Shown one piece after another: positions 11,331-23,960 of a stretch of 64,000 nucleotides of DNA. How positions within the stretch are numbered: position 1 is the first letter of the stretch; every line of letters begins with the position of its first letter. Source of the DNA: Ramazzottius varieornatus (taxonomy: Eukaryota > Tardigrada > Eutardigrada > Parachela > Ramazzottiidae). A model generated the notes under the pieces. It saw only the letters and a program-made list of their open reading frames with translations. It searched no databases and was not told the origin of the DNA. The translations under genes were made by a program, and so were the position numbers. Where the stretch lies: assembly GCA_001949185.1 (NCBI GenBank), contig BDGG01000010.1:687233-751232 (forward strand), given 5' to 3'.

Positions 11331-11947
11331 GGTCGAGACAGCAAACTAGCACAAAGAGGGGCCAAGGCAGGTATAAGCTCACCCACACTTTCATAATCTC
11401 AGCATCCAAGGTCCACTAAAACGGCATACTGCTGAGTCAAACAACGTTCTCGATGAAACACTGCCGGAAGCTTGCCGGAAGTCGAAAGAACAAAGTCCGG
11501 GTTTTTCGAACTCACGCAGTCGCGCACTGGCCGTCGTTGGCCATCTCGTCGCCTCGCTCTGTCTGATCCTCTGAGTGATCAACCATTGTCAATCAATCGG
11601 TAGCCGTTTCCTGTTCCCTTTGGTCGATTGATTCGTATTGATTGACCCGAAGGCTTCCCCCTGCTGACTGCAGTTTTCGCTTTTCGGTTCATTCCAGATT
11701 TTCTCGCTTACAGTACTTTTCTCGATCCCGATGATGTCCTCCTAGTCGTGGATCTTAGAATCACTCCTGCTAGTTAGATAAACCGGTGATGGACTGCTGA
11801 CTGTGGATTCCTCGGACGAAGGTAGAAAAGACAGAGGCTCCATTGGATGCAGGGCCACACACCCACGGATCACTCCGACTTTGAAGGAGAATCGGATATC
11901 TCGGTTTTCCAGCTCACTTATCTTCTACTGCCCGTACTCCTGCTGAC
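11331..11947. promoter_or_regulatory. Head-to-head promoter region, dioxygenase / KDM6
   Basis: 617 bp separate the divergent start codons. Paired ATTGATTG/CAATCAAT-type motifs lie near 11588-11645. No TATA box stands out. Confidence 0.35.
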
Positions 11948-14900
11948 ATGTCTGCGACGGCGAAACCTGCCGATGATTCCTGGCGTAATATCCCTGGTTT
12001 GAATCCAAATGATCAGCAGCGCGTCATGGATCTGGACAGGTACGCAGAAGGTGTTCGTCTCGGTCTAACAACTCTGTTTGCTCTTCCGAGTTCGATTTTC
12101 GGAGAAGGTTGTTTGTCACTTGTAGTCGCCATTTCGATTATCTGGATCTAACGAGCGGCAACGGACCTCACACTCTGGAGCTAATTCGAAAGGTGCGATA
12201 TCTTGGTCGACATTAGGAAACCAGCTGGCTGAGCAAGTCTCGTCCTTGATCAAAAGTTGTTTAATCGGTTGGATTTTACAGGCCATTATCCACTACAACT
12301 CGTTACTACTGCAAGAGCCGGAGAAACTGAAGCAAGGAATCGTACAGTCACTCGACCCAGCAATTTTCTGCCGTCTAGGCCATTTCTTCGTGCTCGTCTT
12401 GGAATGGGAGAAAGGTGCGCTTTATACCTTTTCCTTGTGCCACTAGAATCCCTGACATTGGTGTCATTGCAAGCAGTTTTTTGTTTTATAGCGTTACAGG
12501 CCTTCCAGACTTTCCTTGTGGCTAGCATCAAAGCACGAACAGTAAAAATCTTATTCAAACTGGGCTTCCTGTCCACTTCCGGCGGAAGACTGTTTGGATC
12601 AAGGGGTTCTTTTTGCGTTGCAGGACCCATATTTCTACTACGGACTTGGATTATCGTACTTCCACCTGGACCTTCATCTCGCGTAAGTTCATGCAAACCA
12701 TTCTTACGCTCATGAATTTGGGGTTGGAAGCCCTAGGTCAGCGAGAACAGATCGTGACGTCGTGTGATCGAATAGCTTGCGAAACGTTAATAACGTTATG
12801 CTTGTGCATTACGTCATACGTCAGTTGATGTGGTGGATGAATGGGTTGCGGGCGGACTTGCAGGACGTATTGGAGGTGTGGTACCGTGTGGCGCTAGACC
12901 AATCATCAGGTTGGTTGTGCAGCGAGGCAGGCTCAGATTGGGCGACCTGAGCAGGCCGTTGGTCAGTTAGGGCTAGTGGGCGGTGCGTAGACACGGCTTT
13001 CTCTCATCAGCTTATCGATTTCCTTATGTGATCGCAGTCGCTGTTGAGTACGCTCGCAGCTGGCCTCTTTCACCTGCCAGCCAGTATATCTATCTCATCT
13101 CATGTCTCACTATCTCATGCTCTCCTCGCTTTCCAGTTGTAGGATTTGCAGCACGTGTAGTTGTAGACGACGTCCTTTTGATCGACAATTTGCCTGGTGG
13201 GAATTTACAAACTGGATTCTGAGTGGTGTTCTGTAGAGGGAAGTTGATCGAGAACCTAATGATCGGTGGTGTCTTTTATCATCTCTGCGAGTGCCAGCTT
13301 CCCTGACCTGCCTCGCTACTTCGGTCCATACATTAACGAGCTAAGTTTGATCGGATATTACGCCATTCATCAAAAGATAGCAAGTATGTAAGGTTTGGCT
13401 TCGATAGAGCATTAATCAGATTACGTAGACGAAGTTGTTTTATTACCGCGCGAGTTGAACCGGAGATGTGTCTTATCGGCGTCCGCAAGGAAGTTTCGAG
13501 GTGTTTTCTGTTGTCAGTTTGTTCGAAGTTTTGAGAAACGTTGGCGGATTGGAACAAGGGCTAGACTGTGATAAGGTGTGGCTTACGTGAGGTGTTTTTC
13601 TGTCGGCTTGAGACCGACCAGCGTTGCTCTACAATCGAGGTGGCTGAAGGTCTTACGAGGCAACTTAAACTTCTCAGCTGAGCATTGATTTCTTTCCCTA
13701 GATGGTTGCACTTTAGAGACCGGCAGACTGGTTTGGCCCAGTTTTATAAGAGCACGTTGTTCGTTCCTCATCATGAGCTCCTCCGCGGCTCCGTGATGTT
13801 GCTGCGTGGTTGGCTCTCTCTTTCTCTTCCTCTCTCATCGCCATGTGCTCTTGTCGATGGATCCCCTCGCGATCGGACGAATCGACGACAACACATGCTG
13901 GAGCCCTGCCATCAAGCCATGTTTCTTCTCTGCAAGCTTGACACCCGATACTTTGCAACACTGAAGAAAATGGCCACGAGGTCGATAGAACTTCAGGCTT
14001 GGAAGCTGTGAAAACAGTGGAGGGAGGATATAGCTTTCGGAGCCATCCCAACTTGAAGTACTGATTTTGATTCGGTAACTCACATGTAAATGTTATTCTT
14101 TTGTTTGCCAGCTGTTCCAGCTTTCATTGAGGGTTCCCCCGAGAGTCTTAGACCCATTACACTTGTTTTCGCATGTGCGCGCCGCTGATGTGGAACATGA
14201 TGAGCAGTTGAAGAGCTACCGACGATGCATGGTTGATCTTCAGAGCGGTGAGATCACAGCAAAAACGCTTGGCCTTTACGGCAGTTTCACAATGTCAGCC
14301 ACATTGCGAAGCTACACTGTAGTACGTATGAATCGTCCAAGGCATGGCTCTCTTTATTGACTTTAGCTTGCACACGTGTTACGGAGTGTTTTATGCGAAG
14401 GCCGGTAAATGAACTTGCTGACTTTACTACCGCGTACTCGAGTTCTCGTTCTCGTTCTGAAAGCTCAGAGTGGCGATCTCAAGAAGCTCGATCGACGAGT
14501 TTTGCCTTCCGGCTTCGCTGAGTGTACACAGTTTGTGGTTGCTCGAACAGACAGATAAGGCGGAAGTCTTTGCAGAAGCAAATGTCCAGGGGAAGGTCTC
14601 GTTAACATAACACGAACGTGTTCGAATTTTGACGAGCCAGATACCACTTATCGTCCGTAAATGTAATGTCTGGACATTTTTATCGCCTTCGTATCAAATG
14701 TGAAAATTTCGATAAAATCCAGTAGATATTTTGTGACGGTTCTTGTATCTCGTTGTAATATTGTTACGTTTCAGTGAGGGAGAACGGGCGTTATATCTTT
14801 GAGGATATGACGTTGGCTCCTTAGATCACATGTCTGTATGTGGTCGTTTTGTCGTATTTAGCGGTGGAAGTTCGTGTCAGTGTAGAATGATTGAGTGTTG

Positions 14901-17900
14901 CTGATGAATGAAGCATAATTCTAATCGTCTGGATGTGTATCGTTCAAATGGCTCTGATTGGTATTCACATGAGAAATTTGAGGCAACTCCACATCTGCAA
15001 ATCTAATTTGTGCTAATATCCGCATTATTAAGCAGTGAGTACGTGACGTCATCCAACTCGCACACGGGGTGACTGTGCCAAAGCCGAACAGCGTTGGCCG
15101 CAGTGACGTCTTGCGTTTGTTCGGTGTGTAAATGCGCAAGTTGCGCTGACAAGGAAAGACGCGGTGGAATATTCCGGCTTTCGGTGTTCTTCTTTGACTT
15201 TCCTGAAGACTCAGGTATGTGGTCGACTAGTTGAAGGGTTGAGCTGTGAGAAGTAAAGGCGAGACAGACAGTTAGGTAAAATTGTGATGGACACAAAGAC
15301 GAACGGCATGTTTGGACAATGTGCACCGAAACGATCGAGTGTCTCTTCTGGCTCTGTTCAGCGCTCTGTTATGGCCTTGTTATCAATTTATCATCACCGC
15401 TTCCTTCCGTCCTGTAACTCTTGTTCTCTGTTCCCTCTTTCAGTGTACGATGTAGCAACATTCTTCCCTTCCGTGGTGTTTGATCTATGGCTTCCACTCT
15501 TGACGTGCTGGTCAGCCATGTAAATTTTGGCGGTGGTCAAATCTGTTCTCCTCCCGTCTCTTCTTGTTCTGGCTGGAAGTAATACGAGAGCAGATGCGAA
15601 GAGGGCGAAGGCGGGGAAGGGTTGGCTAGGCAGGAAAGAACCGTAAAACTTTGAATCTATGACTATTGTTTAGAGAGGGGGAACAACCGACACGAAGGCG
15701 TCCACTTCAGCCTTTTGTCAAATTGTCGATGGCGAATTTTGGTGTGAAGGTTCAGGCAATTCTTTCCTTGGCCATCAAGCCTGCAGCTGGGAAATTAGAT
15801 TCATGAGTGTGGAAATTTTATGGAATAACGTGGCAGAACAGTGTCCAGTCTCATGTAATGCGTTGTTTGCCGAATTCGGCTTGATCAGATTTAAATTACA
15901 TCCACATGCACACTTTTGCTGGCGATTTCTTGTGGAGATTCGTGGGTGTTGTGCTTTCGGCTTTTTGTTAGTGTTTGTTCTTGGTAGGTGCGGAATGTGG
16001 AATTGTGACGGAGGGGTTTGATCACCGTTTGATGTTTATTTTGTGTTACAGTGCATCAACTGCCTTCCAACATGCCCTGTATTTGGATCCCGCCTTCACG
16101 CGGGCGCAGGAGGTGCTCTTCAAGCTGGGATTAATTTTCAAGCACCTGCAGATCTATGATGTAGCTTACAAATACTATCGACGCACCATGAACGACCCCA
16201 CAACCTTCACCGAGACCAAGGAAATGAGTGAGTAATCTCTTCCCTGATAAACGTATTTCTAAAAACTTGGCAAACAAACTTGACAGTATTCGACAATATT
16301 CGTTTTCCAGATGGTGCACACTTCCACTCAGTAGCAATGGAAGCGTGCGCTACTGAAAATAAACTGGACAGGCTTGTTCTTCCAAGTGGCGAGCCCTTAC
16401 AGCCGTTAGCACTGAGAACATGCGCTACTGTAGAAAAGAATCCTATTAAGTTTGCTGTGCGTTTTTTTCCCGCTGTACTGTCGGAAAAACTCATTTCATG
16501 GTTATCCATGATTTCTCAAATGAAATTACAGTGTTATCGTTGACTTTTATCTCTGGTTGAATGTCCTCGTAAATCTTCTCAATGACACACCTTTCTTCTT
16601 GTTGCAGTCAATTTTCATATCGGCCATGTTTACGAACTCCAAGGTCGATATGAGATGGCCAAGGCGTATTACGAGAAGGTTATCCAGTCGCCGACCTGCG
16701 ATAACCAGCTGCGAGCCGAAGTTCTTCGCCAGCTAGGATGGATGTTCCACACAGTGGAGGAGTTTGGACATCGCAACCAACGCGACGAGTCGGCCATCAA
16801 GTGCCTGTCCAAGTCCATCGAGTACGACCCCAACAATGGCCAGACGTGGTACTTCATGGGTCGCTGTTACGCCGCAATGTCCCGCGTTCACGACGCCTTC
16901 TCCGCTTATCGCTCCTCCATTGATAAGTCGGAGGCCAATGCTGATACCTGGTGCTCCATCGGGTACGTAAACACCTCCATAACAGAGCTGCTGAACCCGC
17001 TTCAAAATTCAGTATATGGGAGCTCGGTAAACAAAATCGATCAGATCGGTTTCCTATAAGTGGCAGTGGCGCACATTGTTGGTGGTTTTGGCTGGCATAG
17101 TGCGCCACTTGCGTGAAACAATCCGTTCGACTTTGAATGCCGAGTTTCCATATCGTTTTTCACGCAACTACATCGCACAGTGACATGGGAGTATTAATAG
17201 GGTGGTATTTGGCTTGAGTTCTGACCGGATAACAGCATTCGAAAGTTTTATCTGGATTTTGTTTGAAGTGAAGGTGTGGAGTTGTTGACTGTTGATTTTT
17301 CTTTTAGGACGCTCTATCAGCAACAGAACCAGCCGATGGACGCGCTTCAAGCTTATGTCTGTGCCGTCCAGCTGGACAAGTCCCACAGTCCGGCGTGGTT
17401 CGACCTGGGTATGCTGTACGAAAGTCTCCAGCAGTTCTCTGATGCTTTGCACTGTTACCAGAACGGTATCAAGTACGGCAAGACGGAGGCGACGCCGGCC
17501 ATCTCGCACAGAATCGAAATTCTGGAAAACGCTCTGAAGACCTCGCCAGCTATTTTCGACGCATTGTAAGTACGCGTACTCAATTAACCCGCTGAGAAAC
17601 AGCTTCACAAATGGAAAATTTGATTTCAATTCAATGCCGCTTTGTCGTAGACCGAAGCAGCTGCCATCTCTTGAGGAAGCCCTGGCTCTTCCGATTGCGG
17701 CCGAATTGACTGCGGGACACCGCCCACCACAGACGGTCAAGAAAACCACACTCCTACCGGAAACGTCGGTTCTTCCTGTTCTCAACGCGCAGCAAATCAC
17801 TCTGCTGAATATTCTTACGCAGACCGAGGTCCGTTAGACAATCAGTTTTCCCTTCCGAAATGTAAAAGTTGCTTTGTGCACTATTTTGAGTCACACAGAG

Positions 17901-20900
17901 CCACAAGAACTCTTTTCGAATGTCGCCATTGGCATCGAAAGACTGACCGTTCATAGTAACAAACAGATGTTAAATGCGAGTTGTTCTTTCGTCCTTCAAC
18001 CGATCTTCGACCGAGCTTTTCCATTTCAGCATGAACTTGCTCCTCCTCAGAAGCAGCTTCTCGAGCAGCTCCGTCAACAAGCGCAACAAGTTCAACAAGT
18101 TCAGCAAGCTACCCTCACTAGCCCGAAGACACCCTACGGAGCTTCGATGGCTGCAGTACAGAGCCTCCGAGACCAGCCCTTCCCACTCATGAGCTTCTCG
18201 CCGACCGTCGACATTGGTCTGTCGAAGCACCTGGAAAAGATTGACGAACTCGTCAAGAGGACCGCCGCGGACATCCTGGCGGAATGCGCGTCACTGGACT
18301 ACGGCAAACTGAGCGGCCAACACCTCAGGTAAATTTTCATAACTGTACGGAACATGGTAGAAATTCACGCTCCAAGAGGGACGATTTACAGCTTTCGACC
18401 AGTTCAATGTAAATGAAAGTAGCGATGAAATTCAAGTTGATGTTGATGCGAGTGGGTTTCCCGGTAGGTTGAACTTGTTGAGTGACAACGTGTCGCCTCC
18501 TGTACCTCCAAAGCCACCTCAGCCGCCGCTGCCCAAGAGTGCCTTGGACCCGAAGACGCCTTGTGTCTACGTGGAGAACAAGAAGGAAGCCATGTCGCTC
18601 GACCTGGAGAACAATCTGCTGCGGCAACCGTGTATGATTGTCAAGAACCTGAGCAACGTTCTGAAGCTCGATCTCAGCCTCTTCTCGACCAAGACGCTGG
18701 TCGAAACCGCACCTGACCACACCATCGAAATCCGCACCCAGAAGAAACAAAGTCCCGACGTAAGTCCAGATGTGACATATTTATAGAGAAGAAGGATTCT
18801 TTCGTCATGCAAATGCTCCGTTGTGACAGGATAATTTTGATGCTTTGGGTGCGGAGCGCATATGGAAGTGTGAAAGCGTCCGGACTTTCTCCACGGTCTC
18901 CAAGTATGGCATCTGTCAAGCGACAGACTTCCAGAAAGCCTTGCAGGAAGAGAACGAAGGGAAAGCACCACCATCGGACACGGACTCAACAAATTCCGGC
19001 TCCAAGAAGGACAAAGGTGAAAAAACGCACACTGGCGAAGAAAATTAGATGGACTCTGAATTGAGAGTTCGCCAGTCAGACTCGACCAGACCGCTCGCCC
19101 AAGTGGCGCACGCTTCCAGTCAATATCATGGAAGATGTGCGCCACTAGGGAAAACAATTCGGTCGAGTTTGTTTGCCGAGCTCTCGACTATTCGCAAAGA
19201 AGTGATGATTTTATCGAATGGAAGCAGTAGGATTTGGACATACAGGAAGATGCAGAAACAAAGGTTTTCATTGGTCGTTTGTTTTTGTCGTTGCAGGCAA
19301 AAAGAGCGGAAACATGATCAGGTTCGGTACGAACGTGGACCTGTCCGATCCCAGCATCTGGAGAGCCCAGTTGGCCGAGCTGGACAAGCTGCCTTCTTTG
19401 GTTAAGGTAAAGGCGGCTAAGAACATGCTGAGCCATCTGGAGCACACCATCCTGGGCATGAACAGTGTCCAGCTGTACATGAAGATCCCGGGGTGTCGGA
19501 CGCCTGGACACCAGGAGAACCTCAACTTCTGCTCGGTCAACATCAACATCGGTCCGGGCGACTGCGAATGGTTCTGTGTCTCCCATGAGTACTGGGGTGT
19601 CATCAACCAACTATGCGAAAAGTAAGTGCAGTAGCGAACAATTTGCGGAAAACATTTTTGTCAGGAAAATAGAACGAAACTGAGGGAGGAACGAAAGCAG
19701 GAAATGCGGGGACGTTTCCTCTCGGCTGTTGGGTGCGCGTCATGTCGTTGGTATACTTCGGGGCTTGTAGCGTTTGTCTTAGTGGAGCCTTCACACCGTG
19801 ACCGCGTCAACTAATTACGATGACTTGCAAACTATACAATAACAAGATCATGTGAGGTGTCGCGGTCAGAAACTGAGAATAAGGATCTCGCGGCGCTTCC
19901 TTGGATGCGCTTGCGTAGTTGTCTGCTTTGATTGGGTCTGCCACTGATTTCGAGGGTTACTTGATTCTTTTAGGGGGAAAAGTCTTGCGTTTCGTAAATT
20001 AGCTTTCGAATTACCTATCCAGGTAAACTGTCTGAGTAGTTCCTCGGCAGGCTTCATAAAGTGTGTCGGGAAAACTGCTTGGTCATTATAATTGCTCCCG
20101 GAAGCATATGACTGGTTATTAGAAAGGAAGTCATTCATCGCCGTTGGTGCCTGGAAGCCTGTTGCCGTTGGCTTGGCTGCCTGTCGAGTTTCAAATCATC
20201 GCTGGCACTTTATACCAGGCATTCGTACGCATCGACTGTGTACGTAGACTGTGTTTCATCTGCTTGTAAAGCCCGATTCGATCTGCTCGATGTTAAGGCT
20301 CTTTGTTCGGTGTCAGGCTTTCAGTCGTTCCGTCTTTGTTACTCCTGCAGCTGCAGCCACCTTCCTGCAACCTTCAGCTTCTCGCCTTGCCCTTTTATCC
20401 TTCGAGCTTCGCTCCTTCAGCTACACGATGAATACGATGAACAATACGGTCCATCACATCAAGCAAGGTATCGCCAACATGCTGGGCTCGGACGACAGTG
20501 GCAAGAAGCCCACCATCTTGGTGCTGGGCAGCACCGGCCAGGTTGGAGGACAGGTGATTCACGAGCTGGAAAAGCATTCCAGCGTCAGTGTCCGCTACAC
20601 TTCTCGCAAGCAAGACCAGGTAGCTGCATGGAAGGCCGAAGGAAAGGACGCCGTCTACATGGACATGGACCAGCCTTCCTCCTTTGGACAAGCCTTTAAC
20701 GGCGTCAATCGACTCTTCCTCGTGACGGGCTACAGCGTGGCCATGTTGACGCAGGGTAAGACGCTGATCGACGCAGCCATCAAAGCAGGAGTCCAGCATG
20801 TCGTCAAGATCACCGTCTACTACCAGTGGGACAACATCGATCCTCATCTGTCGTGGCATCAGCTGTTGGATACCTATCTGCAAGCTTCAGGTATACCCAA

Positions 20901-22791
20901 GGATAAATTTCTGTACTGCTTTAGTACCAGTTTAGGTACTCTTGTGGACACTTGTACTTAGTAGTTACAGTAGTTTTTGTTTTGACTAGGGATGGCTTGG
21001 ACTTTGGTGCATCCCAACTGCTTCATGGAGAACGTCAGCAGTCTTCGGGGTGGTAATTATGATTACTACTGGGGTAATCAACGGGTAGGCTGGGTGGCTG
21101 TGAAGGACATTGCCGCAGTGTCGGCGACGTGCTTGAAGGAAGGTCCACGACGCCATGGTGGCAAGGAGTACTGGCTGAGCAGCGAAGTCCTCGATGGTCC
21201 GCAGATGGCTCAGATCCTGTCGGAGGAACTGGGACAACGCATCAATGTGTCCATCAAGACCGACGAGGACTTCAAGAAGGCATTAGACGCTTACAAGTTC
21301 ATGGAACAGTGGTATGGAGACGGCTTGAGGGTCTTCTTCCGTGAAGTGAGGAACGGCGGGATGGGCTACATTGGGACGGTACGAGATGATGTGCCCTTCG
21401 TGACGGGACAGCGAGCCACCACCTTCCGCGAATACGTCCAGGCCAACAAGGCGAAACTGCTGGGTAGCATCAATGGATAAAGAACCGGTTATTGATTTGC
21501 TTTGTTTTCATACATGGTCGACCTCCGGTGGCAGTGTAATTAATCTCATCTTGGTCAATTTCCCCTGCGAGCTGTAACTCGAACGTACTTCATGGATTTC
21601 AAAAGCTTACGACACGTAATGAGGATGAGTAGAGCCCTTTCTGCCAATTCTTGCACACTTTCTTCCTTCCAGACTAATGCGAAGATCATCTTTCTACCGT
21701 ATTTGAATTGCAGATATAAATAATACATAAAAATTAACCACGATCTGCCTCACGAGCTGCAAGTGGGATAGACAATATCGTGAATGATCTGGTATGCCAG
21801 GAAAAAGGAAGGAGGCTTCGTTCAAAAGACTCATCATTTTGTACGACAGTACAGTCGTCGCCGTACCCATCAAGAAAATGTGGAATTCTGTGTCGGCGCC
21901 GTTTTTCTGCCGTTGGTTTCATACTTATCCCATACTAATGGCTTTGTGTTTTTCCAGGAACGATGTGCATTTCCTTCACGGTTCGTGGTGGCCCAACCTG
22001 ACGGACCTACGGAACGCCAACGTGCCTGTCTACCGCTTCACCCAACGTCCCGGCGATCTGGTGTGGGTCAACGCGGGAACCGTCCATTGGGTACAAGCCA
22101 TCGGCTGGTGCAACAACATTGCCTGGAACGTCGGACCATTCACTCCTGAACAGTATTACCTGGGTGCTGAGCGCTACGAGTGGAACAAACTCCAAAGCTA
22201 CAAGTCCATCGTCCCTATGGTCCACCTGACATGGTCCATCGCTGTCAATGTCATCTTTCAGAAGAAGGACGAGAAGCTGTGGAAGCTGATCCGGCTGACA
22301 CTTCGTCGGTCCATGAAGTACTGTCACGTGTTGTTGGAGCACCTCAAAGCTCAGGGAAAGACAATAAAGTACCAGGCAAGGGAGAAAAACGAGAATGCGC
22401 ACTATTGTGAAGACTGTGAGGTAAGGCAATAGAAATTCGATTGGGAGCGCGGTAATCAAACCAACTTAGACGAAAATGCTTTCCCGTTTGGCGCACCTTT
22501 TCGGTGTGATTGGCCGAAGCCGTGCGCCGCTTGGAAGAACGATCTGTCAAGTTTGCTTGTCTTAAATCGAAATGCTTTGTGTGCACTTGAATTTGTGTTT
22601 CGTCTCAGGCGGAAGTCTTCAACGTTCTCTTCATCAAGCAGAAGGAAGACAATTCTTCGGAGTACATCGTACGTTGTTACGACTGTGCAAGGAAGATTGA
22701 CAAGGACCTGAAGAATATCCTGGTGTTGCATCAGTACAAGCCGAAGGAACTAATGGACATGTACGATCGTTGTCAGTTGGCGGACTCTTAA
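11948..22791 (+). CDS. KDM6A: Lysine demethylase 6 (UTX/KDM6A-type H3K27 demethylase)
   Basis: Fifteen exons: 11948-12039, 12126-12192, 12282-12414, 12492-12541, 12624-12682, 16052-16227, 16608-16962, 17308-17565, 17651-17828, 18030-18328, 18468-18759, 18830-19016, 19297-19621, 21958-22420, 22609-22791; 1038 aa. Residues ~70-430 are TPR repeats ([17 protein letters not shown] ends the block). A shortened, Gln/Pro-rich linker leads to LFSTKTLVE, then the JmjC domain. Fe(II) ligands H787 and E789 (TPGHQE) and H867 (NAGTVHW) are intact. Zinc cysteines C974, C977, C1001 and C1004 follow, so it should be catalytically competent. It removes methyl groups from H3K27 with the COMPASS-type complex. 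Introns carry four MITE loci, and the 2.3-kb intron before exon 14 contains a whole second gene. Confidence 0.95.
12683..16051. other. Long KDM6 intron, nothing recognised
   Basis: 3.4-kb intron between the TPR exons ending LHLA and starting AASTAF. Short open frames occur (for example 14127-14360 +, 13713-14051 -) but none shows family resemblance. No hairpin MITE seen. It could hold enhancers or a non-coding RNA; nothing positive supports either. Confidence 0.5.
16290..16445. repeat. Double, diverged hairpin MITE (KDM6 intron)
   Basis: Two cores side by side: GATGGTGCACACTTCC...GGAAGCGTGCGCTACT (16309-16355) and AAGTGGCGAGCC...ACATGCGCTACT (16382-16432). Both lie in the 380-bp intron 16228-16607. 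Confidence 0.6.
17019..17146. repeat. Hairpin MITE copy (KDM6 intron)
   Basis: Starts GAGCTCGGTAAACAAAATCG, core CAGTGGCGCACATTG...ATAGTGCGCCACTT, ends with a diverged ...GAATGCCGAGTT arm. In intron 16963-17307. Confidence 0.75.
19063..19186. repeat. Hairpin MITE copy, best-preserved example (KDM6 intron)
   Basis: 124 bp that fold end to end: left outer arm GAGAGTTCGCCAGTCAGACT, core AAGTGGCGCACGCTTCC, loop of about 12 nt, core GGAAGATGTGCGCCACT, right outer arm GTCGAGTTTGTTTGCCGAGC followed by TCTC. It sits in intron 19017-19296. Confidence 0.85.
20290..21480 (+). CDS. NmrA-like NAD(P)-binding oxidoreductase nested in a KDM6 intron
   Basis: Two exons, 20290-20890 and 20990-21480; 363 aa. 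Both lie inside KDM6 intron 19622-21957, on the same strand. The Rossmann nucleotide site is [20 protein letters not shown] (GxxGxxG). It continues with [32 protein letters not shown] and [19 protein letters not shown], the layout of NmrA/HSCARG-type atypical SDRs, which often act as redox sensors or quinone reductases. From the ATG at 20290 the first ~45 residues ([15 protein letters not shown]..., rich in R/S/A, almost no acids) look like a mitochondrial presequence. A start at 20428 ([10 protein letters not shown]) would give a cytosolic 317-aa form. This type is common in bacteria and fungi, so horizontal origin is possible but untested. Confidence 0.85.
22444..22562. repeat. Hairpin MITE copy (KDM6 last intron)
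   Basis: Core TTTGGCGCACCTTTTCGG / CCGAAGCCGTGCGCCGC, right arm GATCTGTCAAGTTTGCTTG. It fills most of the 188-bp intron 22421-22608. Confidence 0.7.
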
Positions 22792-23114
22792 TTTTATTGA
22801 ATTAAAAATGGACCAGTCTTCCGGGATTATGACTAAATGTTCTTCTGTTATCGTCTATAACCTATCGATCTTTAGTTGGATTTACTTTTGTTAGATCTTT
22901 GATCTCCTCAGTTATTTGATTCGACGCTGCATTTACGAACATTGTTTCTTCCGTTGATTTTTTATGGTTATCATGGCTAACTGACTGTAGCTTTCGATTA
23001 CTTATGGTTTTTAGCACAGCGTTCTGGTAGTCTCTTCTAGTTTGAACGGTTTTATGTCTTTGGATTGCTGCTTTTGTACGAAGAAGTCTCTTCCCGAGTT
23101 ATAACTGAAAGATG
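22792..23114. other. Intergenic, KDM6 3' flank
   Basis: AT-rich; likely KDM6 3' UTR. A short ATTAAA-like polyadenylation motif (AATTAAAAATGG) lies near 22799. Nothing else seen. Confidence 0.4.
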
Positions 23115-23435
23115 TCACGTCGAATTCGCAAAAGCTTTGGAAAAGCTATCTGCTTGCTCGTTATAGATATCGAATGGTCGAATCGATTGACACATTTTGA
23201 GGATGTACAGCATTTCTGAAGTGCCTGGTGGATCCCTATGTAGAGGGCCAGCGAGTCCTAGAGGAAGTCTACGCTTCAGGAATACTGTTGGCAAGGAACG
23301 CAAAAAGAACGTCAACAGCGGGGTTTGAACTGTGGAGGCCATGTCGCGAGCCATGGCTGCACACCGCTGAATAAATTGTAATTGAGAAGGCGATGTTTTA
23401 AATAGTACAAATTGAAACGAAACGGGGGCATTCAT
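23115..23435 (-). CDS. Unrecognised 106-aa protein
   Basis: Single open frame between KDM6 (convergent) and TTC32 (divergent, 525 bp away). I do not recognise it. The N-terminal half has few acidic residues and alternates basic and hydrophobic positions (RDMASTVQTPLLTFFLRSLP), which could be an organelle-targeting segment. The rest is polar with two cysteines. It may be one exon of a longer gene. Support is only length, position and plausible composition. Confidence 0.3.
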   Translation of the reverse strand: MNAPVSFQFVLFKTSPSQLQFIQRCAAMARDMASTVQTPLLTFFLRSLPTVFLKRRLPLGLAGPLHRDPPGTSEMLYILKMCQSIRPFDIYNEQADSFSKAFANST

Positions 23436-23960
23436 TCATAGTGGTGGTTAACATCATGTGTCAGACTACAGGTCGAGTGTAGATCAATCAAGTCGCTTGA
23501 CGACCCGATGCCCTTCGTTACGAAACTGACCTTGGCAGACGTAGGCCGTACGGAGAGAAAGAGCGCAGCTGCGCCAGTCTCGTCATCGACTTGTCAACAT
23601 GTTCCTCGGCTCTTGTGAAAATACGCGTAATATCCGTTCCTTTATCCCTTGTTCCGCGGCAGCTTGAAACAACCCCAACACAAACATGGATCCTTCGCCT
23701 TGATTCGTAACCGCAATAAGATCTCTCTTTGTGTGTTTCGTCTATTTTCAGGCAATCGCGTTGCTTTACTTTCTCCCCGCCACTGCGCATACTGAACTGC
23801 AAACTGGCGATTTAGGTCAGATGCATAAACAGTGGTGCACTGTAATCCGCTAACTTGATTAGCTTTGTCGTTCGTTGTACGCGATCGCAAATACCCATCC
23901 GAATATTTCGCAAGCTTAGTTCGTTCTTTTGCAGATGAGTGGTGAGGAGAACGACTGAGG

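Noticed and set aside
18567-19157. 196-aa minus-strand ORF
   Set aside because: Runs across KDM6 exons and an intron MITE; its apparent motifs come from the repeat.
22007-22459. 150-aa minus-strand ORF
   Set aside because: Antisense of the KDM6 JmjC exon.
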